Positions 17,347 to 25,704 of a DNA stretch of 64,000 nt are shown here, piece by piece. The translations under genes and the position numbers were made by a program. How positions within the stretch are numbered: the stretch's first letter is position 1; each line of letters begins with the position of its first letter. The notes below the pieces were generated by a model. It had not been told where the DNA came from. It searched no databases and was given only the letters and a program-made list of their open reading frames with translations. Source of the stretch: Planctomycetota bacterium (GTDB lineage Bacteria; Planctomycetota; UBA8742; UBA2392); the NCBI GenBank assembly GCA_027493625.1, contig JAOSKM010000001.1, forward strand, positions 463,489 through 527,488, in the 5' to 3' direction.

Positions 17347-17368
17347 CGGGGGGCACGGGCGCCCCCCG
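17347..17368 (+). terminator. hairpin after rnpB
   Basis: 8-bp stem CGGGGGGC / GCCCCCCG with a 6-base loop directly after the RNase P RNA. It is not followed by a T-run. Confidence 0.5.
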
Positions 17369-17408
17369 CCACTATTTAGGCCAGCAGGGGAGGCAGTCGA
17401 AACCTGTG

Positions 17409-17436
17409 AACAGGAGCCCGGAGCGCCAGCGACGGG
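17409..17436. repeat. REP copy downstream of the RAYT gene
   Basis: AACAGGAGCCCGGAGCGCCA then GCGACGGG. Belongs to the REP family found 11 times in the window; this copy and those at 17974-18067 flank the transposase. Confidence 0.8.
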
Positions 17437-17462
17437 TAGCCGCTCGATCTTGGGAAGATGCA

Positions 17463-17957
17463 TCATTCCCGAGGCAGGTCGGGCCCTTGAGCAAGCCAAA
17501 CATACTCACATGCCCGGGCCAAGGCCTCATCCGTGAACAAGTACCGCTTGCTGCCACGCTCCGCCCAAGCCCGCTTACGATCGCCAATCGCACCGGCACG
17601 GCGCAAAGCACGTGTAAGGTAGGCCTTCAAGTCAGCCAGCATCCGATCTGGATCTCCGTCAGCCGATAAGACCGCATGAATGTGGTTGGTGCGCACGTTG
17701 TTCGCGTGATGGTGCCACCCGCGGTGTTCGCAATGCTGCAGGATTGTGTCCTCAATGATCCCGCGCATTTTCGGGGTGATCAGCAAAGGCTCTTCAGCCA
17801 GATCCGCCCGGCGCATGGATTCATACGTGAGGCTAGGCGGCACGAATTCCTCGCCAAACCGGTTATGGAACTTGTCTACCGTGCCGCGTTCATCCCCATG
17901 CAACCGAGTGCCATAGGGAACGAATGTGAACAGGAAAGCCTTCGGAGCGTTGAACAT
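17463..17957 (-). CDS. REP-associated tyrosine transposase (RAYT, Y1/IS200-like)
   Basis: 164 residues from ATG at 17957. The HUH metal motif is H92-I93-H94 (NHIHAVL), with the likely nucleophile Y113 in LKAYLTRAL, the arrangement of single-tyrosine (Y1) transposases. Family members cut and move REP palindromes rather than themselves. It is flanked within 60 bases by REP copies on both sides, and copies of the same REP occur elsewhere in the window, fitting that role. The longer ORF start at 18023 reads through a REP and is rejected. Confidence 0.82.
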   Translation of the reverse strand: MFNAPKAFLFTFVPYGTRLHGDERGTVDKFHNRFGEEFVPPSLTYESMRRADLAEEPLLITPKMRGIIEDTILQHCEHRGWHHHANNVRTNHIHAVLSADGDPDRMLADLKAYLTRALRRAGAIGDRKRAWAERGSKRYLFTDEALARACEYVWLAQGPDLPRE

Positions 17958-17973
17958 GCCAGCGATTCCAAGA

Positions 17974-18067
17974 AACAGGAGCCTGGAGCGCCAGCGACGG
18001 GGATGGATGCGTACCTGCGCCACCGTCCGATCCCACGAAACAAGAGCCGGGAGCGCAAGCGACCGGG
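17974..18067. repeat. two direct REP copies upstream of the RAYT gene
   Basis: Copies at 17974-18001 (AACAGGAGCCTGGAGCGCCA then GCGACGGGG) and 18039-18067 (AACAAGAGCCGGGAGCGCAA then GCGACCGGG) in the same orientation, between the transposase and the 18079 gene. Confidence 0.8.
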
Positions 18068-18078
18068 AGGCGTGCCTG

Positions 18079-19647
18079 TCACGCTGCCGGTTCGTCCCTC
18101 AATGAGAGGAGGCCCTCATTCAGGGACTTCACGTCGCTCCTAAGGCGCTTCAACACCCTTCGCAACTCTTCCTGAATGTCGTATGCCTTGCCGCTTACCT
18201 CCTTTGCGGTATCCATGATGCTGTCGCACCACTTGCTCATTTTGTCGAACCGCTCGAACTGCTTCTCGATGTCAGCGATGGCTTCATTCAACTCCTGCAA
18301 TTCTTCGGCCTCGTCCGCATGTTCGACATGAGCGCTCCGCACCACCAGTGCGCGCGCAAGACTGATTGCGGCGTCAAGGACTACATCCGACGTGGGGTTG
18401 TCGCAGTCCCACACCGCGATGATGTCGTTCTCGTAGCGCACTAACGCTGCGGGATACTCGCTGCGCAGGCCCTCATTGTCTCGCAGTGTCTGTGCGGACA
18501 TGATGAAGACGCCAATGCCTGAGTCGCGGTTCTTACGAGCTTCTGCTAGCTCCTCGCGTGCCTTCTTGACCCTGTAGCTCTTGTCGCGCTTGCATTCGTA
18601 TACGATGTTCGCGCCCGGCACCGCTGATTCAGCGCCCAAAGTCTGAACGTGGTCTCCCGTCAGGCGCTTGAGGACGCCAGGAAGCTCGCCGACACTCTGA
18701 AACTCGTCCCCCAGAGAGATCACACGCTGTTTCAAGGCTTCAGCAGCGAGGTGCTCGAAACTGAATCCGCCTTCAGTCGTTCGGGCCTGAACCTGCTTGA
18801 TACCAAGTTGTTCACTGACGGCTTTTTGGAATTCGACCTGTTGCTCGGCAATCTCGGCGATCTTCCCCAGCAGGCTGTCCTGCATCTTGCTGAGCGGACT
18901 TTTTGTACCATCGTCAGCAACATCCAAGGTCAGATCCTTGCGAATCCGCTCTTGCGTATCCCGCAGGGCATTCGTCAAAACGCCGAGCGCGGTCTTCGGG
19001 TCATCGGGGTTGAAGTTCGTTTCGATCTGATTGATAAGTCGTTTGAGCGCTCCTTCATCGTTATTCAGGTCAAACTCGCCCAGTACCTTCTTGCTCTGCT
19101 CTTCGAGCCGTTCTTGGGCAATACGAGTGATCGTCTCGATCAGCCCCTCCGAGTTCTTCGGGTCCAGGTGCTTCATCAGTGGGCTGCTTGCTCCGACGGC
19201 CGCAGCGAGTTCGCGTGCAAGCAGACTGTTGTCGCCTACAAGATGAGATTTGAGCAGGCTCGCCAGTTCGCCATCTTCTCTGACAAGCCTTTCCACCCGG
19301 TCGTTGAAATGTCCGCTCTTTGGGTCAAAGTACTTCTGCAGTTCGGCCGAAAGTTCCTGGTCGAGGTTGGAAGTGTGCTTCTGCAGCTTCTTCTCGAGTT
19401 CCTTGAGGATGAGCTCGCCCTCTTTCTTGAGCTTCTCCGCGTCGACCAGTCCGCCCGCTTGCCGCAATGCAATGACACCTACCCGCAAAGCCGTCAGCGC
19501 GTAGTTCTCGCGTTCGCTACCGTCACGTTGCCTGAGTTCGGCGAGTACTTCCGGATCCTGAACCCACAACTTCAGGTACATGCCCGTGCCAGCGTCGCCA
19601 TCCAACGACACTAGTTTGTCGGCCTTGGGGATGTCGGGTTTGTCCAT
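18079..19647 (-). CDS. coiled-coil protein with PD-(D/E)XK nuclease-like domain
   Basis: 522 residues. Residues about 60-290 are mostly charged helices. Residues about 290-420 look like a restriction-endonuclease fold: E299 in FEHLAAEAL, D332 in GDHV, and E351-C-K353 in VYECKRD, the E...D...ExK layout of DUF2130/RmuC-type nucleases. The C-terminus (about 430-510) is coiled coil again. Its codon use is less GC-biased than its neighbours and it sits between REP clusters next to a transposase, suggesting transfer. A defence or DNA-repair role is possible; it is not a recognised named system. Confidence 0.65.
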   Translation of the reverse strand: MDKPDIPKADKLVSLDGDAGTGMYLKLWVQDPEVLAELRQRDGSERENYALTALRVGVIALRQAGGLVDAEKLKKEGELILKELEKKLQKHTSNLDQELSAELQKYFDPKSGHFNDRVERLVREDGELASLLKSHLVGDNSLLARELAAAVGASSPLMKHLDPKNSEGLIETITRIAQERLEEQSKKVLGEFDLNNDEGALKRLINQIETNFNPDDPKTALGVLTNALRDTQERIRKDLTLDVADDGTKSPLSKMQDSLLGKIAEIAEQQVEFQKAVSEQLGIKQVQARTTEGGFSFEHLAAEALKQRVISLGDEFQSVGELPGVLKRLTGDHVQTLGAESAVPGANIVYECKRDKSYRVKKAREELAEARKNRDSGIGVFIMSAQTLRDNEGLRSEYPAALVRYENDIIAVWDCDNPTSDVVLDAAISLARALVVRSAHVEHADEAEELQELNEAIADIEKQFERFDKMSKWCDSIMDTAKEVSGKAYDIQEELRRVLKRLRSDVKSLNEGLLSLRDEPAA

Positions 19648-19674
19648 GCGATTGCTCCGTCAGTTTGCCGCTCT

Positions 19675-19835
19675 CCCCGTCGCTGGCGCTCCGGGCTCTT
19701 GTTTCCTGTGTTCGTCTGCCGCTGGTTGCCTGTTTGCCTCCCGGTCGCTTGCGCTCCCGGCTCCTGTTTCTTTCATTCGGGCGCTTGCCCTTGTTTGCCG
19801 CTCTCCCCGTCGCTTGCGCTCCGGGCTCCTGTTCC
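19675..19835. repeat. array of three REP copies
   Basis: Three same-direction REP copies at 19675-19703, 19740-19769 and 19805-19835, about 65 bases apart, each a variant of CGGTCGCTTGCGCTCCCGG followed by CTCCTGTT. The spacers share TTTGCCGCTC- or TGTTTGCC-type sequence, so the unit is larger than the palindrome itself. Confidence 0.82.
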
Positions 19836-19848
19836 TGCGTTCGCTGCC

Positions 19849-19920
19849 GGGTTAGTCTACATGCTCCTGCGACATCCGGCTTCATGTTGCCGAAGCGGTT
19901 GGCAGGTAGTAGACAAACCC
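19849..19920. promoter_or_regulatory. inverted repeat upstream of TetR gene (candidate operator)
   Basis: GGGTTAGTCTAC (19849-19860) and GTAGACAAACCC (19909-19920) form a 12-base inverted repeat with one mismatch; the right arm ends just before the TetR start. It could be an autoregulatory site, though 48 bases apart is wide for one TetR dimer. Confidence 0.4.
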
Positions 19921-19921
19921 T

Positions 19922-20581
19922 ATGGCCAGAAAGCGGCTCAGCAAAGATGACCGGCGCGTGCAGCTGCTTGATGCGGCCGCCAAGCTGTTCGGCAAGTCCA
20001 GCTATGGCCAGGTCACCACGGCCGAGCTGGCCAAGTCGGCCGGCGTTACTGAGCCCGTGATCTACCAGCACTTCAAGACCAAGCTGGACCTCTACGTGGC
20101 CGTGCTGCGGCGCGCGCGTGAAGTCACGATCGAGCATTACGACAAGATTGCCGAGTCGCTGCCGACTCCGCTGTTGAAGCTGATCGCCGTGATCCGTGCC
20201 CACGGGCTGATCATGCGCGAGAACGAGCCCTACTTCCGCCTGCACCTGCGCGCGCTGGCCAATTCCGACCTGCCGCGCGTCAAGCAGGTGCTGAAGGAAA
20301 ACTACCTCAGCTACAACCGCTACTTCTCCGGCCTGATCAAGCTGGCCCAGGAACAGGGCGAAGTCCACAAGGCCGTGGACCCCGACCAGACGGCCTGGTT
20401 CATCATGTCCCAGGGCATGCTGATGAACCTGTGCAACCAGCTGGGCATGACCGAGCTGCAGGAAGCGGGCTACGTCGACAACCTGCTGGAGGATGCACTG
20501 GGACACATTTCCCTGATCGAGGACCCCATGCGCCTGATCAAGGAAATGCTGCATTCCCGCCCTGCGGCGGCCACGGAGTAA
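19922..20581 (+). CDS. TetR/AcrR-family transcriptional regulator
   Basis: 219 residues. N-terminal helix-turn-helix (residues about 12-58: RRVQLLDAAAKLFGKSSYGQVTT, AELAKSAGVTEPVIYQHF) and a helical ligand/dimer domain. The conserved KLDLYVAVL follows the DNA-binding helix. It probably controls the two genes downstream or itself. Confidence 0.9.
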   Translation: MARKRLSKDDRRVQLLDAAAKLFGKSSYGQVTTAELAKSAGVTEPVIYQHFKTKLDLYVAVLRRAREVTIEHYDKIAESLPTPLLKLIAVIRAHGLIMRENEPYFRLHLRALANSDLPRVKQVLKENYLSYNRYFSGLIKLAQEQGEVHKAVDPDQTAWFIMSQGMLMNLCNQLGMTELQEAGYVDNLLEDALGHISLIEDPMRLIKEMLHSRPAAATE

Positions 20582-20632
20582 CCCCCGGCCGCTTTCAAGC
20601 TACACTGCCCCTTTACGATTCATTTGGGCGTC

Positions 20633-22408
20633 ATGGGGCAGCACTCCTCCAGCCGACTTCAACCGCCGGCCGGCGCGCGCATCCGCGTGATCCGCGGGCG
20701 CGATGCCTGTGCCGTCGCACGCGCCGTAAGGCTGGCGGCGGGCGACGGCATCGTGTTGCCGGCCGGTCCCTATCATTACCCGTACGCCGCGCTGGTTCAC
20801 CTGCTGCGCCTGGCCGGCCTGTTCCACGACCCCGCGGGCGACACCGCCACTGACCCGGTACTGACGCGAGAGGCGTTGACCGAGTCGCTGTGTCGGCTGC
20901 TGCCGCGCGGAGTACGCATCGGGCTGGTCTGCGCCGACGCGCTGGACCACGCCAGCGCCTCGATACTCGGTGCCTTCGCCGAGACCGCGCGACTGGCAGC
21001 CGAACTCGGCTTGCGGTCCAGCGGCCTGTTACTGGGCGTGGTGGAGGAGCTGCCGCCCCAACTGCGGAGCGATCAGGCCGAGCTGCAGGCGGTAGCCGGC
21101 TGTGCCGCCCCGCTGCCGCGCCTGTCACCCGAGGCACTGCTGCTGCTGGGGCTGCTGAAAGGCGCGCCGCACCCGGTACAGGAAAGCGCCCTGCTGCAGG
21201 CCGGCGGTCTGCCCGGCCCCGCGCTGCGCGGCGCGCTGCGGGAACTCGCGGCCGCGGAACTGGCAGAGCTCGGGTCTCGCGTGGCGCTGGGTCCGGCCGC
21301 AGCGCGGCTCGAACTCGAGGCGCAGACGCTGGCGTGGCTGGAGACGCCGGAGGTGCGGCTCCCCCATGCGCGGCTGGCGGCGGAGCGCAACCCGGCGCTG
21401 GCCCTGCATCTGGGTCATCAGGCGCTGCAGCGCGGCGACCCGGAGGTTGCCGCGCACTGCTTCGCGCTGGCCGGCTCGGATGCCGCGAACGACCGTGTGG
21501 CCCATGGTCTGGCGCTGGCGAGCGGCGGCTCGCCGGATGCCGCGCGCGTGCTGTTCGACGGGCTGCGCGACGCCGAGCCGGCTGGCGCCGAGGCCCTGCA
21601 GCTCGGGGTGCTGGCGGCACTGCTTTCCGAGCAGGGCCGACTGCCTCGGGACGAAGCCGACGCGCTGCTGCGCAAGGCGAAGCGCGCGGGGGCCCAGGCC
21701 GGCGCGAGGGCCTGGCGGGCGCGATTGCTGGCGCAAAGCGGCGCGTACGCCGCGGCCCGCAACCTGCTGCGCCGCACCCGGCGCGCGGAACTGGAGCGGC
21801 AGCCGCCCGAAACCAGGCTCGAGTACGCGCTGGCCGAAGCGGCCTGTCTGCGTGGCCTGGGCGACCCGCGCGGCGCTGCCAGACGGCTGGCGCAGGCGGC
21901 TGTCCTGTGCGCCACGCGCGCTGCCAGGCGACGCGTGGCACGCGCCGCGGCTGACCCGCGTGAGTTGTCACTGGCGGCGGAAGATCTGGATGCGGCCGCG
22001 CTGGCCGCCGCTCCGCCTGAGGAGGCGCGCCGGGCGCTGGCGGCACTGTTTGCCGCGGCAGCGCCGGCCGCGGAGACCACGGACGAGCTGGGCGCGCTGT
22101 TTGAGCGCCTGCGCGACCACGGCGCCACCCTGCTGGCTGCGCTGGTGGGGGAGGTGCTGGAGCTGCACCCGCCAGGCGCGCAGGCCGTGCCGGGCCTGGC
22201 AGCGCGGCTGGAGGCGCGACTGCGCGAGCTGCGCGCCTTCCCGCGTGTGGTCGCCGTGGACCGTGACGAGCTGGCAAACCTGGGGCCGTTTGCCGGCCAG
22301 TCGGCGCTGGTGCTGCACAGCCATGGCGAAGCAGGCCCCTTGATCGCCGTGTTCAAGGGGGGCAGCCTGCCGCCCCTGGAACACCTGCTGGGCAAGGGGA
22401 AGCCGTGA
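20633..22408 (+). CDS. STAND/AAA-like helical-repeat protein lacking a P-loop
   Basis: 591 residues from ATG at 20633. The N-terminal part resembles AAA_16/STAND ATPases in layout: a YPYAALVHLL segment, IGLVCADALDHASASIL where Walker B (LVLDDLHWAD) would be, then LLGVVEELP and a winged-helix-like region. The Walker A position (RVIRGRDACAVARAV) has no GKS/GKT, so ATP binding is unlikely. The remainder is Ala/Leu/Arg-rich TPR-like helices. The stop overlaps the next start (GTGA). Function unknown; possibly a scaffold. Confidence 0.6.
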   Translation: MGQHSSSRLQPPAGARIRVIRGRDACAVARAVRLAAGDGIVLPAGPYHYPYAALVHLLRLAGLFHDPAGDTATDPVLTREALTESLCRLLPRGVRIGLVCADALDHASASILGAFAETARLAAELGLRSSGLLLGVVEELPPQLRSDQAELQAVAGCAAPLPRLSPEALLLLGLLKGAPHPVQESALLQAGGLPGPALRGALRELAAAELAELGSRVALGPAAARLELEAQTLAWLETPEVRLPHARLAAERNPALALHLGHQALQRGDPEVAAHCFALAGSDAANDRVAHGLALASGGSPDAARVLFDGLRDAEPAGAEALQLGVLAALLSEQGRLPRDEADALLRKAKRAGAQAGARAWRARLLAQSGAYAAARNLLRRTRRAELERQPPETRLEYALAEAACLRGLGDPRGAARRLAQAAVLCATRAARRRVARAAADPRELSLAAEDLDAAALAAAPPEEARRALAALFAAAAPAAETTDELGALFERLRDHGATLLAALVGEVLELHPPGAQAVPGLAARLEARLRELRAFPRVVAVDRDELANLGPFAGQSALVLHSHGEAGPLIAVFKGGSLPPLEHLLGKGKP

Positions 22409-23178
22409 GCGCAACCGACCCGCGTGACGTGCCGCTGCACGAGGCGGCCGCCCGGGCCCTCGACCTGGTGGTTGCCCTGCAACCACACGGTTACGGGCGC
22501 GACCGCGAGGCGCATGCGGCGAGTGTTGCGCTGCTTGAGCGCGAAGTTGCAGCCCTGCGCAGGGCGCGCCGCCCGACGCCCAGGCCGCCGCTGCCCGCGG
22601 CGCACCAGATCGCGCAGCTGCTGGACCTCAACGGCCGTCACTTCGCCCGCAAACGCGAGGAGATTGCCGGCCTGCTGCAGGGATACATCGAGGCGCTCAA
22701 CGCCCGGCCGCGCCACGCGCCGCAGGAGGTGCGCGAAGCCATCGCGCGCATCACGCGCGACCCCGACTCGCTGCTGTTGCAAGACGCCGACGAGGCCTGG
22801 CGCGCCTTCCATGCCGGCAGCCGCAAGGCTGCCGTGGTGATGGCCGGCGCAACCCTGGAGGGCGTGCTGCAGGCCGCCGTGGCGCGCCTGGGCGCGCCGA
22901 CCGACGGCGCTTTCCGCGCCGTGTACCCGCAACGCAAGGCGCCGGCGGAAGCAGACAGCTATCGATTTGAAGAAGCGTTGTCCGTGCTGCGGCACATGGG
23001 CGTGCTGACCTCGGCGGTAAGCCACGTCGCGCGCGGCATCAAGGAGCTGAGAAATTTCGTCCACCCGGCCGTGCAGAAGCGCCAGCGCGGTGGGGTAAGC
23101 GATGCGCAGGCTCTGCTGGCGCTGCAGGCAGTAGCGGCTCTGGTAGAGGAATTGGCCCAGCGTCTGGACTTAGATTGA
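22405..23178 (+). CDS. HEPN-like helical protein
   Basis: 257 residues, GTG start overlapping the previous stop by 4 bases, so translationally coupled. The C-terminal half has AFHAGSRKAAVVMAGATLEG and IKELRNFVHPAVQ, an arrangement seen in HEPN/DUF4145-type proteins (R-N-x2-H-P motif), many of which are RNases or nucleotide-binding partners. The N-terminal half is helical with RKREEIAGLLQGYIEAL. Partner of the STAND-like protein by context. Confidence 0.55.
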   Translation: MSATDPRDVPLHEAAARALDLVVALQPHGYGRDREAHAASVALLEREVAALRRARRPTPRPPLPAAHQIAQLLDLNGRHFARKREEIAGLLQGYIEALNARPRHAPQEVREAIARITRDPDSLLLQDADEAWRAFHAGSRKAAVVMAGATLEGVLQAAVARLGAPTDGAFRAVYPQRKAPAEADSYRFEEALSVLRHMGVLTSAVSHVARGIKELRNFVHPAVQKRQRGGVSDAQALLALQAVAALVEELAQRLDLD

Positions 23179-23202
23179 CTCGTGATGCACCGCCACTAGA
23201 CT
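23175..23202 (+). promoter_or_regulatory. sigma70-type promoter for hpnH
   Basis: TTGACT (23175-23180), 16-base spacer, TAGACT (23197-23202), 55 bases before the hpnH start and overlapping the stop of the HEPN-like gene. Confidence 0.6.
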
Positions 23203-23257
23203 TTGCGGGATTCGGGGCTATCAGGGCGGGCTTTACGGGGCTGAGAGCGGTGGACTT

Positions 23258-24664
23258 ATGGCGGTACCTGTTTCGCAGATGTGGGCGGTGGCCAGCTACG
23301 TGTTGAAGCAGCGCATCCTGCGCCGCAAACGCTACGCGACCGTGCTGATGCTTGAGCCGCTGCTTCGCTGCAACCTGGCCTGCGCCGGCTGCGGCAAGAT
23401 CCAATACCCGGCGCACATCCTGAAGAAGGAAATGGCGGTCAGCGATGCACTCAAGGCTGTGGAAGAGTGCGGTGCGCCGATCATCAGCATCCCGGGCGGC
23501 GAGCCACTGATGTACAGCCACATCGCCGAGCTGGTGCGCGAACTGGTGAAGCGCAAGAAGTACATCTACCTGTGCACCAACGCCCTGCTGCTGAAGCAGC
23601 GCCTGGAAGAGGGGATCTTCGAGCCCTCCAAATTCCTCACCTTCAACATCCACATGGACGGCGACCGCGACGCGCACGATTTCGCGGTGTGCCGCGAAGG
23701 CACCTTTGAGAAGGCCGAAGAAGCCATCAAACTGGCCGTCAGCAAGGGATTCCGGGTCTGCACCAACACCACGCTTTTCGGTCACGCCCACCCGGAGCGC
23801 ACCCGCAAGTTCTTCAGCCACATGATGGAACTGGGCGTCGAGGGCCTGACCATGAGCCCCGGCTACAGCTACCAGAAGGCGCCCGACCAGCAGAACTTCC
23901 TGAACCGCGAAAAGACCTTCACGCTGTTCCGCGAGCTGCTGAAAGACCCGGAGCCGGAGTGGAAGTTCAATCAGTCGCCCCTGTTCATGGAATTCCTGAT
24001 GGGCAAGCTGCACCTCGAGTGCACGCCCTGGGGCAACCCGTGCTACACCCTGTTCGGCTGGCAGAAGCCCTGCTACCTGCTGCAGGAAGGCTACGCCGAG
24101 AGCTGGCAGGAACTGCTCAACGACACCAGGTGGGAGAACTACGGGCGCGCCAGCGGCAACAGCAAGTGCCAGAACTGCATGGTCCACTGCGGCTACGAGC
24201 CCACCGCCGTGCACGAGACCTTCAACAGTTTCAAGGGATTCTGGCGCACGATGATGGCGACGCTGAACGGTGTGAACAGCCGGCATGGCAAGGACATCAC
24301 TCCACCGGCAGTGGGCCGCCGCATCGAGACCGGCGGCGACGTGCACTTTGACGACGAACTGATGAAGAAGCTGCATGAGGCGCTGGACCATCGCGGCGAC
24401 GTGACCATCACGCTGCGCGAAGGCAGCGAGCTGGAAGGCTTCGTGTTCAACATCGAAGGTGACACCATCGAGTTCTTCCCGTCGCGAGAGCCGGAGGCGC
24501 GGTTGATCGCCATCGAGTCGATCGACAAGGTCGAGCTGACCGGGCGCAACTTCGCCGACGGCCAGGGCTGGGAAGCATGGGTGAAGAAGTACAACGAGCA
24601 GAAGGCGCGGCGCGAGGCGGGCGAGAAGGTGGGCGCCATCGGCATCTTCTCGGATCCGCTGTAG
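23258..24664 (+). CDS. hpnH: Hopanoid biosynthesis radical SAM protein HpnH with C-terminal extension
   Basis: 468 residues. The first ~340 residues match HpnH, the radical SAM enzyme that couples the 5'-deoxyadenosyl radical to diploptene to give adenosylhopane: C-N-L-A-C-A-G-C (CX3CX2C) cluster motif, PGGEPLM, HMDGDRDAHD and the late cysteines ECTPWGNPCYTLFGWQKPCYL and CQNCMVHCGYEP. HpnH is usually about 330-390 residues; here about 110 extra residues (FDDELMKKLHEAL...LREGSELEGFVFNI...) form a small beta-rich domain of unknown role. hpnG follows. Confidence 0.92.
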   Translation: MAVPVSQMWAVASYVLKQRILRRKRYATVLMLEPLLRCNLACAGCGKIQYPAHILKKEMAVSDALKAVEECGAPIISIPGGEPLMYSHIAELVRELVKRKKYIYLCTNALLLKQRLEEGIFEPSKFLTFNIHMDGDRDAHDFAVCREGTFEKAEEAIKLAVSKGFRVCTNTTLFGHAHPERTRKFFSHMMELGVEGLTMSPGYSYQKAPDQQNFLNREKTFTLFRELLKDPEPEWKFNQSPLFMEFLMGKLHLECTPWGNPCYTLFGWQKPCYLLQEGYAESWQELLNDTRWENYGRASGNSKCQNCMVHCGYEPTAVHETFNSFKGFWRTMMATLNGVNSRHGKDITPPAVGRRIETGGDVHFDDELMKKLHEALDHRGDVTITLREGSELEGFVFNIEGDTIEFFPSREPEARLIAIESIDKVELTGRNFADGQGWEAWVKKYNEQKARREAGEKVGAIGIFSDPL

Positions 24665-24683
24665 AAGGTTTTCACAAGGCTGC

Positions 24684-24712
24684 GCGGGGCGACCAAAAAA
24701 GGGTCGCCCCGC
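24684..24712. terminator. strong hairpin after hpnH
   Basis: 11-bp perfect stem GCGGGGCGACC / GGTCGCCCCGC with a 7-base A-rich loop. No T-run follows on the plus strand. Confidence 0.6.
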
Positions 24713-24726
24713 TGCGTTCGTGACCT

Positions 24727-24755
24727 TTGCACAAAACGCCGGACGGGGATAGCCT
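24727..24755 (+). promoter_or_regulatory. promoter candidate for hpnG
   Basis: TTGCAC (24727-24732), 17-base spacer, TAGCCT (24750-24755), 50 bases before the hpnG start. Together with the preceding hairpin it suggests hpnG is transcribed separately. Confidence 0.4.
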
Positions 24756-24804
24756 GTTGGAGCAATGCAGGCAGAATGGGCGTTAACCTGATGCGGGCGG
24801 GTGC

Positions 24805-25611
24805 ATGCGTGAGTTGCCGAAAATCCTGTTCGTAGCCGCGACCGAGTCGGATGCTCTGCAGTTCATCAACCGGCTCGATAACTCGCGCACCTACAAGCAG
24901 AAGGTGGGCCTGGTGCACGGCGGCATCTGGCACTACACCTCGGCCAAGTGCCTGATCACCGGCCACAATCCTGACGCCACGGCGGCGGCGCTGCGTGAGG
25001 CGATCCAGGTGGACAAGCCGATTGCGATCGTGAGTATCGGCTTCGGCAGCGCGCTTTCGAGCGCGCTGAACGTGGGCGACGTGGTGGTGGGGGTGAAGTT
25101 CCTGAACCAGATCGGCCTGGGAAGCCAGTACCGCCCGGTCACGCTGCAGGCGTCGGTACAGGAGATGATGCGACGCGTGATCCGTTCCGTGCCGGGAATC
25201 GGCGGCATCCTGGGCAGCATCGTCACGGTGTTCGACCCGGTGCGCGAGCCGGCCGAGAAGATGAAGCTGCACATGAAGACGCAGGCCGACGTGGTTGACC
25301 AGAGCGCGATCGCGATCGCCAACATCGCGGACGACGAGAGGATCCCGTTCGTGGTGGTGCGCAGTATCTTCGACATGTCGGACGAGCGCGTGCCGGAGCT
25401 GGAGCGCTACGTGCGCGAGAAGGCCAAGCTGTCGAGTTCGCGGATCATCGGCAAGCTGGCCGTGAACCCTGCCCGTATCTTCAGCCTGCGTGACCTGGTC
25501 GGGCGGGCCAAGCTGTGCCGGGATCGGCTGGAGGTATTCACCGAGGCGTTCTGGAACGCGCTCCTGGATGGCAAGGAAACCGCCAGCGTGAAGGCCGAGA
25601 AGTCAGACTGA
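24805..25611 (+). CDS. hpnG: HpnG-like adenosylhopane nucleosidase/phosphorylase
   Basis: 268 residues of the PNP/UDP phosphorylase fold: ILFVAATESDALQFINRL start, TGHNPDATAAAL, VSIGFGSALSSALNVGDVVV (the nucleobase/phosphate region) and FVVVRSIFDMSDE near the C-terminus. Placed next to hpnH, it most likely removes adenine from adenosylhopane on the way to bacteriohopanetetrol. The family assignment is firm; the hopanoid role rests on context. Confidence 0.8.
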   Translation: MRELPKILFVAATESDALQFINRLDNSRTYKQKVGLVHGGIWHYTSAKCLITGHNPDATAAALREAIQVDKPIAIVSIGFGSALSSALNVGDVVVGVKFLNQIGLGSQYRPVTLQASVQEMMRRVIRSVPGIGGILGSIVTVFDPVREPAEKMKLHMKTQADVVDQSAIAIANIADDERIPFVVVRSIFDMSDERVPELERYVREKAKLSSSRIIGKLAVNPARIFSLRDLVGRAKLCRDRLEVFTEAFWNALLDGKETASVKAEKSD

Positions 25612-25626
25612 CGCCGCGGGATCTTC

Positions 25627-25655
25627 CTGACCACACGGATCGCTTTTCCTATACT
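25627..25655 (+). promoter_or_regulatory. promoter candidate for the ECF sigma gene
   Basis: CTGACC (25627-25632), 17-base spacer, TATACT (25650-25655), 50 bases before the sigma-factor start. Confidence 0.5.
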
Positions 25656-25704
25656 GCGCTGATTCATGGAATAGCAGGGCGTTTTGCCCTGTTCGGGAGA
25701 GCGT

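Noticed and set aside
17463-18023. Longer transposase start at 18023
   Set aside because: The extra 22 residues (RSRLLFLGIAG) are the translation of a REP copy; ATG at 17957 starts the conserved region.
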